Origin: Oppiella nova
Taxonomy: Eukaryota > Arthropoda > Arachnida > Sarcoptiformes > Oppiidae
Assembly: GCA_905397405.1 (NCBI GenBank)
Contig: CAJPVJ010000312.1
Span: 1 to 28,491, forward strand
Direction: 5' to 3'
DNA: 28,491 nt
Shown: positions 1-8,207 of the stretch, one piece after another
Layout of the letters: every line of letters starts with the position of its first letter
How positions within the stretch are numbered: position 1 is the first letter of the stretch
Made by a program: the position numbers and the translations under genes
The notes under the pieces: model-generated
What the model saw: the letters and a program-made list of their open reading frames with translations, nothing else
Database searches by the model: none
Told to the model about the DNA's origin: nothing

Positions 1-127
1 ACTTTATTTTTGGAGATGTTGCAACAGCTTCAATTATTGAAGAAACGGACAGCAAAACAGGGTTTGAAATCGTAGATACCCATTTGTTTACCCAATTCTC
101 CAATAACATCCGAAATAATTTTGGTTT
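1..127 (+). repeat. 127-bp perfect inverted repeat, left copy
   Basis: Bases 1-127 are the exact reverse complement of 730-856, checked base by base. Identity ends at base 128 (C) against 729. The left end of the repeat coincides with the window start, so its full length is unknown. It lies inside the fabH-like coding sequence. Confidence 0.97.
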
Positions 128-530
128 CTTAAATGGTTCAGAATTAACGTCTCGTGATGATAAGCAATTCCGTCAAGATGGCCGCAAAGTATTTAAAGAA
201 GTGTGTCCATTGGTTGCGAAAATTATTTCTACGCAATTGGAAAAGAACAGTATTCAACCTGAAAACGTAAAACGTTTTTGGTTGCATCAAGCCAATGCCA
301 ATATGAATGAATTAATTTTAAAACTCATTGTCGGCAAAGAAGTTGCAGAAGCGGATCCTGATTTGGTACCAATCATTTTAGATGAGTTTGCCAATACGTC
401 TTCAGCAGGTGTGATCATTGCATTACATCGTAGTGCGGATCAGGTGAATGATGGCGAATATGGTGTGCTGTGTTCATTTGGTGCAGGTTATTCTGTGGGT
501 TCAATCCTTGTGCAAAAGCATGTTGCTTAA
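1..530 (+). pseudogene. FabH-like 3-oxoacyl-ACP synthase III, C-terminal half (5' end cut off)
   Basis: This reading frame is open from the first base and stops at 528-530. It encodes the C-terminal half of a thiolase-fold ketoacyl-ACP synthase III, the enzyme type that condenses an acyl-CoA or acyl-ACP primer with malonyl-ACP. Visible family signatures are WLHQANANM (active-site His) and EFANTSSAG (active-site Asn). The active-site Cys half is absent here; it lies on the opposite strand at 684-1442. Bases 1-127 repeat 730-856 exactly in inverted orientation, so the two halves share about 42 codons. An internal ATG at 84 has no ribosome-binding site and is unlikely to be a true start. Alone this fragment cannot be a working synthase. 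It is either one face of an invertible or duplicated locus, or an assembly fold-back. Family identity is confident; genomic reality of the arrangement is not. Confidence 0.8.
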
Positions 531-729
531 ATCATAATTTTATAAAATCTCCCTCCTTGTGCCGCGAAAAGTGCAGTTCAGCTACTTTGAAAAAAAGGGG
601 GGGAGATTGTCGAGGATTTAAGTTATTTTATTTGTGTAAAGCTCTTCCCTGAAAAAGGAGGAGTCATACGCTTAAGGCCAAGATCAAATAATGTTGAAAA
701 GTATTTGTAGAGATACAGCATGACTGAAA
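128..729. other. 602-bp segment between inverted repeats (possibly invertible)
   Basis: The segment carries the fabH-like 3' coding end (to 530) and about 200 bp of non-coding DNA. Inverting it would place bases 128-530 directly behind codons 1442-730 on the minus strand: 713 + 403 = 1116 nt, exactly 372 codons including the stop. The non-coding part contains a run of 7 A then 7 G at 590-603 and an 8-bp inverted repeat (AATCTCCC 546-553, GGGAGATT 601-608). No recombinase gene is visible in the window. Confidence 0.5.
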
Positions 730-1442
730 AAACCAAAATTATTTCGGATGTTATTGGAGAATTGGGTAAACAAATGGGTATCTACGATTTCAAACCCTGT
801 TTTGCTGTCCGTTTCTTCAATAATTGAAGCTGTTGCAACATCTCCAAAAATAAAGTGACAGTCACGTGAACGATAGTCAGTATGGCCTGAGGTAATTTCC
901 ACATTAACCAATAACACACGACGTGCACCCGTTTTTACAGCATCATAGGCTTGTTTTAAACCAAATGTAGCAGCTGAACACGCCACATTCATGTCATAGG
1001 CATAACCCTGAATACCCAATGCAGTTTGAATTTCAATTGCAACAGCAGGATAAGCACGTTGTAAATTTGAACAAGCCAAAATCACCACATCAATGTCTTC
1101 TGCAGTTACGCCTGCATTTTCCATCGCTTGTTTTGCTGCTATTACGCCCCACTCTGCTTGGATTGAAAGCTCTTCATCTGAACGTTCTTCTAAACGGGGA
1201 CGTAAGCGATTAATGTCTAGGACACCTGATTTTTCAATGACATAACGACGCTTTACGCCTGATGCTTTTTCAATAAATTCTGCGCTTGAACCACGACGGG
1301 CAACAACTTCACCCGCTTCAATTTTTTCAGCATTTTCACTGTTAAATTGTTCCACATAAGCATTTAAACAATCCACCAATTCTTCATTGGTAATCACTTC
1401 TTCAGGATGGTACAAACCTGTACCTGTAATACGGATGCCCAT
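684..1442 (-). pseudogene. FabH-like 3-oxoacyl-ACP synthase III, N-terminal half with aberrant tail
   Basis: The frame begins [15 protein letters not shown] at 1442, preceded by AAGGAG 8 nt upstream, which favours this ATG over one 24 nt further up. It holds the N-terminal thiolase-fold half with the active-site Cys in [11 protein letters not shown]. At 730 the homology stops and about 14 unrelated residues follow ([14 protein letters not shown]) before a TGA. The His and Asn of the catalytic triad are missing; they lie at 1-530 on the other strand. Joined, the halves make a 371-aa protein, the length of the longer FabH-like subfamily (Pseudomonas PA3286 type, linked in that organism to feeding beta-oxidation-derived acyl-CoA into fatty acid synthesis). 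hrpA lies 47 bp upstream on the same strand, so the two may be co-transcribed. Exact substrate is unknown. Confidence 0.8.
730..856 (-). repeat. 127-bp perfect inverted repeat, right copy
   Basis: This is the partner of 1-127, on the minus strand inside the N-terminal half of the fabH-like gene. Past 856 it continues into coding sequence upstream (residues before FIFGDVA). Past 730 it runs into unrelated sequence that ends the reading frame after about 14 foreign residues. Confidence 0.97.
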
Positions 1443-1489
1443 GTAAAACTCCTTTTTTAAATTCACAAATATTTCAAATTATTTCTATT

Positions 1490-4400
1490 CTAACCGATTC
1501 CAAGCTTTTCCCATACTTTTTGTATTCTGGTTGACGAAATCGGCATCTTGGTTTTCATCGGTTGAGAAAATAATGAAATACGTAGTTCCTCAACCATGAA
1601 GTAGACTTCTTTAACACGAACATCCGACTTAAACTTAAACAGTTTATCCATCCAAGGATCTACTTCTTTAATTGCAGCATCATCACGATTTAGATTATTC
1701 GGCAATCGATCTAAACGCAATAACAATGCTTTTAAATAACGTGGATATTCCTGCCAAATATCGGAAGATTTTGAATAAACAAAATTGGATAAGTTCATTA
1801 AATCCAGTTGATCTTCAATATCATTCATATTTTTAGCAAATACGTCTTGATCCAACATCAGCAATTGCTGACGTATTTCCTGCCATTGAATATAAATTTC
1901 ACTGATCAGCTTTAATGCTTCCTGACCATGACTTAAAAATGACTTTTTCACATCAGCCATGACTATCGCAAATTCTTCAGCATTAATGGGTAAATCTTGA
2001 ATTGCCATTTGTAATGTTGCGTACACCAACATTTGCTCAAGTTGTGCTTTATCACCCAAAGGTGAATATGCCAATGCCAGTGGCTTGGAAATTTGCTTTT
2101 TCAATTGACGGATCAAATCCCCCAATTGCATATGAATCAAACGAATTACGCCTTCACGATGCTGCTTAATCGCTTCACTTTGATCATTAAAAGTCTGAAT
2201 CACAATACCAGAGTCATCTTTCAACTCTAACTTAGCAAAGTCTTTGCTTGGGACCAGTGCCTGATATTGTTTAACCACAACCCCGGTTACTTTCTGAGAG
2301 GCCTCAAATACAAAGCTTTCAGGGAAAGTAGTAAACTCACCTTTTAACTGTTTGACCGGACTGTGTGTTTCAGTACGACAACGTGCTTTAAGTTCGGCAA
2401 GATCACGACCTTTTTCAATCACGCGGCCTTTTTCATCAATTACTTTGATAAATGGAATTAAGTACTGATCAATACGTTCAAAAGAAAAATCTTTACTGGT
2501 AATTTGTTCACCACGTAATTGAAATGCCAAAAACTCAAAAATATGCTGATGCAAATGTTGCGCATCGACTGCTTTGATCAATTTATTGGCTGTATCTGGG
2601 ATCGGCACCAAATTACGACGTTTATCTTTTGGTAAGGCTTTTAATAACGCTTCGATTAAATCCAAACGCCAGCCCGGAATCCCCCAAGACCAAATATTTT
2701 CATCAACTTGCGCTAAGGCTTGTACCGGAATTTTTACTGTTGCGCCATCTTCATCATGACTTGGATCAAAACGATAGCTGGCAGCTAAACGTAATTGTCC
2801 ATTATGTAAATAATCTGGAAATTGTTGCGTGGTCGGACGGTCATTCATCCATAAATCATCATCATCAACAAACAGATAACGAGGATTCTGCGGTTCTACT
2901 GTTGCTCGCCAATCTTCAAAACTACGACGACTGGCAATTTCAGTAGGCACTTTTGCGGCATAAAACTGATAAATGGTTTCTTCATCGACAACCAAATCAC
3001 GACGACGCAGTTTGTCTTCCACACGCTCGACTTCTTCAAGCTTTAATAGGTTGTGTTTTAAGAATGGTGGCGTTGTTCCCAAGTTTCCTGTGGTTAGTGC
3101 ATCTCTTAAGAAAATTTCATGCGCAGCCAACTGATCCACTTTTTCATAATTGGTGGCGCGTTTCGGTTCAATGATCAGCCCAAATAATGAAATCTGATCA
3201 TAAGCATTGACCACACCCGGTTTTTTCGCCCAATGTGGCTCAAAATAATGATGTTTTAATAAGTTAGGCGCAGCTAAAAGAATCCACTCAGGCTCAATTT
3301 TTGCCAGTGTACGTAAATACACCTGTGAGGTTTCGACCATTTCAAATGCCATTACCCATGGGGTATTGGTTTTATGTAAGGTCGATGCAGGAAAAATTCG
3401 GGCTTTTTGCTGACGAACTGCCATGAAAATATTACGTTCGTCAGTTTTATTGGCAATAAAGGACAATAATCCTGTCAATAAAGCACGATGTAAATTTTCA
3501 TAACTGGCTGTCTTTTCATTGAATGAAAGTTTTAAGCCCTGTGCTAAATCCAGTAATTGTTCATGCGTTTTCTTCCACTCACGTAAACGTAACCAGCTAA
3601 GAAAATGCTGTTTAGCAAAATTACGTCTTTTGCTTTCACTCAAAGTTTCACGATTTTCAGTCAGTGTATTCCACAGTTTAATATAAAATAGAAAATCTGA
3701 ATCCGCTTCTTTAAATAATGCATGTTTTTGATCCGCCTGCATTTGCTTATCAGCAGGACGCTCGCGTGGATCTTGTACTGCAAGCGCCGCAACAATAATC
3801 AAAACTTCATTCAGCACCCCAAAATGAGCACCACCGAGAATCATCCGTGCAAGGCGTGGGTCTATTGGCATTTTTGCCATTTGTAGACCGATTTTGGTTA
3901 AACTGTTGTTTTGAAGTTCGGCTTTTTTAGTAGCAGGTTGAGCAAGTTTTTTTGCTTTAGCACCATCTACTACTCCCTGTTGGGAAACCTCACTTTCACT
4001 TTGTGCAACCGCTTGAGGGAGATTATTTGAATTTTGCACTTCATGGATAGCACCTAATTCAATCAGTAACTTACGCCCATCATTGACCAAACGATGGTCT
4101 GGCGGCTCAATAAAATCAAAATCTTCTACAGCACCTAAACCCAGACTTTGCATCTGTAAAATAACTGATGCTAAATTGGTCCGTTTAATTTCGGGTTCAG
4201 TAAAATCTGGACGACTTTGAAAATCATCTTCACTGTATAAGCGAATGCAAACACCTGGTGCAATACGACCACATCGCCCTTTACGCTGATTTGCAGCAGC
4301 TTGAGAAATCGCTTCAATCGGTAAACGCTGTACCCGTGAACGATAGTTATAGCGAGAAATACGCGCAAAACCACTGTCGATCACATAACGAATATTCGGT

Positions 4401-5470
4401 ACAGTCAACGCTGTTTCAGCGACGTTGGTTGCGATGATAATACGTCGCCCACCACCAGAGGGATTAAAGATTTTCTGCTGTTCGGCTAAAGCTAAACGTG
4501 CATATAAAGGTAAAATTTGCGTGTGTTTAGGACCAAATTTTTGTAAGGTCTCTTGTAGTTCTCGAATTTCTTGTTCAGTGCTTGAAAAAATAAGAATATC
4601 CGCATGTTCAGGATGCCCCTTAGATTCAGCATCCTTAAAACATTCTTCTACAGCTTGTACCACTGCACGTGGTAAATTTTCTTCAAAATCGTCAAAGTCA
4701 TCATCATCACTGCCGCCGATCGTCATCTCAGAAATCGGACGATAACGCAGCTCTACTGGAAAGCTACGTCCTTCCACTTCAAAAATCGGTGCGCCATTAA
4801 AATATTCGCTAAAGCGATTCACATCTAATGTTGCTGAAGTAATAATGATTTTTAAATCAGGCCGTTTTTTTACCAGTTGCTTCAGGTAACCCATGATGAA
4901 ATCAATGTTTAATGAACGCTCATGCGCTTCATCAATAATAATCGTGTCATATTTATTTAAATAACGATCATTAGAAAGTTCAGCAAGAAGGATACCGTCC
5001 GTCATTAACCGAACGATTGAATCATTTGATCCTTGTTCATTAAAACGCACTTTAAAACTGATGCTTTCACCCAGCTTTTCACCAACTTCTTCAGCAATAC
5101 GTTGCGATACACTTCGTGCTGCCAGACGACGAGGCTGAGTATGACCAATCATCCCAGTTAAGCCACGACCTGCAAGCATTGCGATCTGTGGCAATTGCGT
5201 GGTTTTACCAGAACCCGTTTCCCCTGCAACAATAATAATCTGATGCTTTTGAATCGCTTCAATCAGTTTATCTGCATACTGGGTAACCGGTAGATCCTGA
5301 TTGAGTTTGATTGTCGGTAGACTGGCTAATCTTTTTTTGACTTGATGGTTTGATTTCTCAAACAGTTCTTGGAATTTTTCAGGATGAGCATCTTTTCCTT
5401 TTTTCAGTCGATTTAAACGATGGCGATCTCGTACCATAACCCATTGATCGACATTTAACTGATTTGGCAC
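1490..5470 (-). CDS. hrpA: ATP-dependent RNA helicase HrpA (DEAH box)
   Basis: This 1326-aa protein is a DEAH/RHA-family RNA helicase. Motifs in order: Walker A GETGSGKT (residues 83-90), DEAH (180-183), SAT (212-214) and motif VI QRKGRCGR (395-402), followed by the helicase-associated/OB region and a long C-terminal DUF3418-type domain as in E. coli HrpA (about 1300 aa). In E. coli, HrpA acts on stalled or collided ribosomes; that role here is by family. A low-complexity stretch of about 46 residues rich in Q, S, A and K (478-523) sits between ELGAIHE and LTKIGLQ, where many homologues are shorter. The start is GTG at 5470; TAGGATA lies about 10-16 nt upstream, and an alternative ATG is codon 12. 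It reads into the fabH-like half 47 bp downstream. Confidence 0.95.
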   Translation of the reverse strand: MPNQLNVDQWVMVRDRHRLNRLKKGKDAHPEKFQELFEKSNHQVKKRLASLPTIKLNQDLPVTQYADKLIEAIQKHQIIIVAGETGSGKTTQLPQIAMLAGRGLTGMIGHTQPRRLAARSVSQRIAEEVGEKLGESISFKVRFNEQGSNDSIVRLMTDGILLAELSNDRYLNKYDTIIIDEAHERSLNIDFIMGYLKQLVKKRPDLKIIITSATLDVNRFSEYFNGAPIFEVEGRSFPVELRYRPISEMTIGGSDDDDFDDFEENLPRAVVQAVEECFKDAESKGHPEHADILIFSSTEQEIRELQETLQKFGPKHTQILPLYARLALAEQQKIFNPSGGGRRIIIATNVAETALTVPNIRYVIDSGFARISRYNYRSRVQRLPIEAISQAAANQRKGRCGRIAPGVCIRLYSEDDFQSRPDFTEPEIKRTNLASVILQMQSLGLGAVEDFDFIEPPDHRLVNDGRKLLIELGAIHEVQNSNNLPQAVAQSESEVSQQGVVDGAKAKKLAQPATKKAELQNNSLTKIGLQMAKMPIDPRLARMILGGAHFGVLNEVLIIVAALAVQDPRERPADKQMQADQKHALFKEADSDFLFYIKLWNTLTENRETLSESKRRNFAKQHFLSWLRLREWKKTHEQLLDLAQGLKLSFNEKTASYENLHRALLTGLLSFIANKTDERNIFMAVRQQKARIFPASTLHKTNTPWVMAFEMVETSQVYLRTLAKIEPEWILLAAPNLLKHHYFEPHWAKKPGVVNAYDQISLFGLIIEPKRATNYEKVDQLAAHEIFLRDALTTGNLGTTPPFLKHNLLKLEEVERVEDKLRRRDLVVDEETIYQFYAAKVPTEIASRRSFEDWRATVEPQNPRYLFVDDDDLWMNDRPTTQQFPDYLHNGQLRLAASYRFDPSHDEDGATVKIPVQALAQVDENIWSWGIPGWRLDLIEALLKALPKDKRRNLVPIPDTANKLIKAVDAQHLHQHIFEFLAFQLRGEQITSKDFSFERIDQYLIPFIKVIDEKGRVIEKGRDLAELKARCRTETHSPVKQLKGEFTTFPESFVFEASQKVTGVVVKQYQALVPSKDFAKLELKDDSGIVIQTFNDQSEAIKQHREGVIRLIHMQLGDLIRQLKKQISKPLALAYSPLGDKAQLEQMLVYATLQMAIQDLPINAEEFAIVMADVKKSFLSHGQEALKLISEIYIQWQEIRQQLLMLDQDVFAKNMNDIEDQLDLMNLSNFVYSKSSDIWQEYPRYLKALLLRLDRLPNNLNRDDAAIKEVDPWMDKLFKFKSDVRVKEVYFMVEELRISLFSQPMKTKMPISSTRIQKVWEKLGIG

Positions 5471-6090
5471 AGATGCATTATCCTAATACTTAAAATTGAA
5501 CGGAATATTTTACGCTGTAAAACACAGGAGAGATAGTCCAATCAAAGTGAATTCACGTTTACGTTATACATGTATTATAAAAATAATATTTAAAAGCTGC
5601 TAAAGCTCACTCAACTAAGCAACTGTCTGTGGCTGCAAATATTCATATAGACCTAAATCTATTGCTGTATGATCTACATCAATCAGGCTGCTTGAAGTGA
5701 TGCTTAAGTACAAAACAGCAGCCACCCGTATCATTTCCACGCTATACAAAATTGAAATGTGATGTAGTTAAAATTCAATTTATCTTATATGAACAAATTC
5801 TATACTTTGAAATAAATTTTATATCTTTTTTAGAAATCGCCCTTGAAATATAGCCCCAGAAGCATCATGTTTGTAACAGATTAAAAAAGGATGCTTTGTC
5901 ATTCAAACATCATCTTTATTTGCTTTAGTTGATGAAATACTGACAAAACAACGGTTTTTGGTGAAATGTATCTGGAGCACGCTAATTTGATTTTCCGATC
6001 TTAGCGATAAAAAAATACTATTTCCCCAATAATCTAAAATTCATTATTCTAGTTAAATATTAGATAAACACCTCAATCATGGAGATAATG
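5471..6090. other. Intergenic region between hrpA and ahpC
   Basis: About 620 A/T-rich bases separate divergent hrpA and ahpC and should hold both promoters. No -35/-10 pair with good spacing stands out; TTTCCG (5992-5997) and TACTAT (6016-6021), 18 nt apart, is the best guess for ahpC. A 39-codon minus-strand frame at 5615-5734 is listed separately. I cannot identify an OxyR-type site by eye. Confidence 0.5.
5615..5734 (-). CDS. Possible 39-aa small ORF, unrecognised
   Basis: The frame runs from ATG at 5734 to a TAG at 5615-5617. The product begins MIRVAAVLYLS and ends YEYLQPQTVA. Codon use looks normal and the 120 bp are less A/T-rich than the surrounding spacer. GTGGAA directly before the ATG is a poor ribosome-binding site, and the frame is open upstream to a GTG and a TTG. 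I do not recognise it. It may be a real small protein, the remnant of a longer gene, or chance. Confidence 0.2.
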   Translation of the reverse strand: MIRVAAVLYLSITSSSLIDVDHTAIDLGLYEYLQPQTVA

Positions 6091-6654
6091 ATGAGCTTAA
6101 TTAATACTGAAGTTAAACCTTTTAAAGCACAAGCTTTCCAAAACGGCCAATTCATCGAAGTTACAGAAGCCGATCTTAAAGGTAAATGGTCTGTAGTTTT
6201 CTTCTATCCAGCTGACTTCACTTTTGTTTGCCCAACAGAACTTGGTGACCTTGCTGACAACTATGCTGAATTCAAAAAATTAGGCGTTGAAATCTACTCT
6301 GTTTCTACAGATACACACTTCACGCACAAAGCTTGGCACGATTCTTCTGAAGAAATCAAAAAAATTGAATATGTAATGGTTGGCGACCCAACTTGGGTTC
6401 TTGCTAAAAACTTCGAAGTTTTAATTGAATCTGCTGGTCTTGCTGATCGTGGTACTTTCGTTATCGATCCTGAAGGTAAAATCCAAATCATCGAAATCAA
6501 TGCTGGTGGTATTGGTCGTGATGCTTCTGAACTTCTTCGTAAAGTTAAAGCAGCTCAATATGTTCACGGTCATCCTGGCGAAGTTTGCCCAGCTAAATGG
6601 AAAGAAGGCGATGCAACTCTTGCTCCTTCAATCGACTTAGTTGGTAAAATCTAA
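6091..6654 (+). CDS. ahpC: Alkyl hydroperoxide reductase subunit C (2-Cys peroxiredoxin)
   Basis: The 187-aa product reduces peroxides in the cytoplasm. The peroxidatic Cys47 lies in DFTFVCPTE and the resolving Cys166 in [10 protein letters not shown], both at the E. coli AhpC positions, and the length is identical. The start is ATG 6091 ([11 protein letters not shown]), with GGAG at 6081-6084; upstream in-frame ATGs at 6079 and 6088 would overlap or precede that site. The usual partner reductase gene ahpF is not next to it in this window, so electrons must come from a reductase encoded elsewhere. The gene stands alone, with a strong terminator 25 bp after the stop. Codon use is more uniform than in neighbours, as expected for a highly expressed gene. 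Confidence 0.97.
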   Translation: MSLINTEVKPFKAQAFQNGQFIEVTEADLKGKWSVVFFYPADFTFVCPTELGDLADNYAEFKKLGVEIYSVSTDTHFTHKAWHDSSEEIKKIEYVMVGDPTWVLAKNFEVLIESAGLADRGTFVIDPEGKIQIIEINAGGIGRDASELLRKVKAAQYVHGHPGEVCPAKWKEGDATLAPSIDLVGKI

Positions 6655-6679
6655 TTCTTGAATTAGATTAAACACATAA

Positions 6680-6710
6680 AAAAACCACGCTTTTTAGCGT
6701 GGTTTTTTTG
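6680..6710 (+). terminator. Rho-independent terminator of ahpC
   Basis: The 10-bp stem AAACCACGCT (6682-6691) / AGCGTGGTTT (6696-6705) has a 4-nt loop and continues into a T run to 6709. The A run before it could let it also work leftward for the convergent gene ending at 6754. Confidence 0.9.
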
Positions 6711-6753
6711 CATTAGATTTTATGTATAGGTTTTTGTGTTTGTAGATTTTTAT

Positions 6754-7110
6754 TTAATGCGACCAAATTGCAATTTCATATCCATCTAAATCTTTAAAAT
6801 GAAAACGACGTCCACCAGGAAAACTAAAAATCTCTTGTACGATGGTTGCACCCGCCTCTTTCACACACACTAAGCTTTGTTCTAACTGAGCACTAAACAA
6901 AACAATTAATGCCCCACCAGAACTTTGCACATCATCAGACTGAGCAAAGCCCCCTTTTATCTCCCCAGAATCAAACTCACAATATTCAGGGCCAAAGTCG
7001 GTGAAAGTCCAGCCTAAGTTTTGATAAAACCTTTTACTTTGTTCGACATCTTTCACCATAAATTCAATATAGTTAATGGAAATTTTTTGACGAGCCGCTG
7101 ACTGATCCAT
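6754..7110 (-). CDS. VOC (glyoxalase/bleomycin-resistance fold) family protein
   Basis: The 118-aa single-domain protein has the paired beta-alpha-beta-beta-beta pattern of the vicinal oxygen chelate superfamily: INYIEFMVKDVEQSKRFYQN near the N terminus and a closing FHFKDLDGYEIAIWSH motif. Metal-ligand type residues include Glu in the first strand and the terminal Glu of GYEIAIW. Members include glyoxalases, dioxygenases and antibiotic-binding proteins, and the substrate cannot be told from sequence. The start at 7110 has AAGGAG 8 nt upstream. It is convergent with ahpC and follows the endonuclease V gene on the same strand after a 99-bp A/T-rich gap. Confidence 0.8.
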   Translation of the reverse strand: MDQSAARQKISINYIEFMVKDVEQSKRFYQNLGWTFTDFGPEYCEFDSGEIKGGFAQSDDVQSSGGALIVLFSAQLEQSLVCVKEAGATIVQEIFSFPGGRRFHFKDLDGYEIAIWSH

Positions 7111-7209
7111 CGATGTTTCTCCTTAAATTTATAAAATATTGTTCTATAGAAAATAAAATATGAGTCAATTGATAATACATTTAAACCACTAAATATAGGA
7201 TAACAAAAA

Positions 7210-7713
7210 TTATTTTTGCGTTGTTCTGCTCAAATGATCAACTTGCTTGAGTAGCTCAGGAATACGGTATTTCCCGTACATGGACTGTACATTATGTTTC
7301 GCTTGCACTAATTCTATGCCGATGGCAGAGACGTATAATGGCTTAACACTTTGTCCACGTAAAATTTCAAATTCCTTTGGTGTTCCTCTAAATTCATTTT
7401 TAGCCACCCCAATCACAGGGGTTTTATCAGCTAAGGCAGCATATAAGTGCTGTCCTAAACCTGCTGTTTGTTCAGTGCCTAAATAGACATAGCCATCAAT
7501 CACAATCATATCGATGGGTTCTTTCACCAAATCCAATAACGTTAAAATACACGGTAATTCACGTTTATAAAATTGACCTGATTCATAGTCAGCAATTGGT
7601 TTGATGGAGATAAGGTAATGATTCAATACAACTGAACTGCCCCAAGACTCAAATACTACACCAGCAACTTGTGCAGAGTTATCTGTATAGGCAACGTCTA
7701 TTGCAAGAATCAT
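7210..7713 (-). CDS. Endonuclease V family protein (short form)
   Basis: The 167-aa protein matches the endonuclease V fold, which nicks DNA or RNA near deaminated bases such as inosine. Candidate catalytic acids are Asp6 (LAIDVAY), Glu52 (FYKRELP) and Asp73 (VIDGYVYLG). Their spacing, 46 and 21 residues, equals that of Asp43/Glu89/Asp110 in Thermotoga endonuclease V. The later family blocks PVIGVAK, RGQSVKPLYVS and YGKYRIPELL are also recognisable. It is about 50 residues shorter than typical enzymes, mainly at the N terminus and in loops, and the usual YIPGFLSFRE-type segment is diverged. AAGAGG lies 6-7 nt before the ATG at 7713. Family is probable; substrate (DNA or RNA) is unknown. Confidence 0.8.
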   Translation of the reverse strand: MILAIDVAYTDNSAQVAGVVFESWGSSVVLNHYLISIKPIADYESGQFYKRELPCILTLLDLVKEPIDMIVIDGYVYLGTEQTAGLGQHLYAALADKTPVIGVAKNEFRGTPKEFEILRGQSVKPLYVSAIGIELVQAKHNVQSMYGKYRIPELLKQVDHLSRTTQK

Positions 7714-7942
7714 GATCTACCTCTTAATCACTAAAATAAAATACCAATTTTCTCATTTACTGATGATTTTTTAAGTGTTTATCTTGCCCAGAATCTGTAA
7801 TGTCAAAATATGAATATCTTTAGCAAAATATAAACAGCTTTATTTACAAAACCACTATACATTTCTTCAGGTGAATAGACTAATTTCAAAAGATACAGAA
7901 TATATTTTTCTGTAAAACAATCAAAAGTTTAAGGGGTTGCTT

Positions 7943-8149
7943 ATGGGATCAATGATTACCGTGACTTCTTGGAAGTACAATGCTTCTTCACGGTATTTAA
8001 AAATTTTTTATAACAATGGTTCTGGTGAACTTTACCATCCTGTCCCAGAATTTATATACAATAATTTACTACGATGTAGTGATAAAACAGCATTCGTGCA
8101 TAAATATCTAGAATACGATTTACATTTTAAGCGACTTTCAATTTTATAG
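7943..8149 (+). CDS. KTSC domain-containing protein
   Basis: The 68-aa protein is essentially one KTSC domain: YNASSRYLKIFYNNG, then ELYHPVPEFIYNNLL, then a KxxFVHKYLE stretch, as in this small family (often fused to or near nucleic-acid enzymes, function unknown). The canonical K-T-S-C residues are partly replaced. The start is ATG 7943, with AAGGGG at 7931-7936 and 6 nt spacing; a TTG at 7937 in frame would leave no spacer. The gene is divergent from the endonuclease V gene with about 230 bp between them, and convergent with the methyltransferase gene. Confidence 0.7.
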   Translation: MGSMITVTSWKYNASSRYLKIFYNNGSGELYHPVPEFIYNNLLRCSDKTAFVHKYLEYDLHFKRLSIL

Positions 8150-8175
8150 TTTTTAGAACTGTGTCTTTAAAGCAG

Positions 8176-8195
8176 TCAGGGAGATTTCTCCCTGA
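8176..8195. terminator. Hairpin between convergent genes
   Basis: A perfect 9-bp stem, TCAGGGAGA (8176-8184) / TCTCCCTGA (8187-8195), lies between the KTSC gene stop and the methyltransferase stop. No T run follows on either strand, so intrinsic termination would be weak; it may instead block 3' exonucleases. Confidence 0.45.
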
Positions 8196-8207
8196 TGTAA
8201 AACTCGG

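Noticed and set aside
470-652. A 60-codon plus-strand frame overlapping the fabH-like 3' end
   Set aside because: It begins inside the fabH-like coding sequence, runs through homopolymer-rich non-coding DNA, and has no ribosome-binding site or recognisable content.
2574-3174. Several plus-strand frames opposite hrpA
   Set aside because: They are shadows of hrpA codons on the other strand, with no family resemblance and no ribosome-binding sites.
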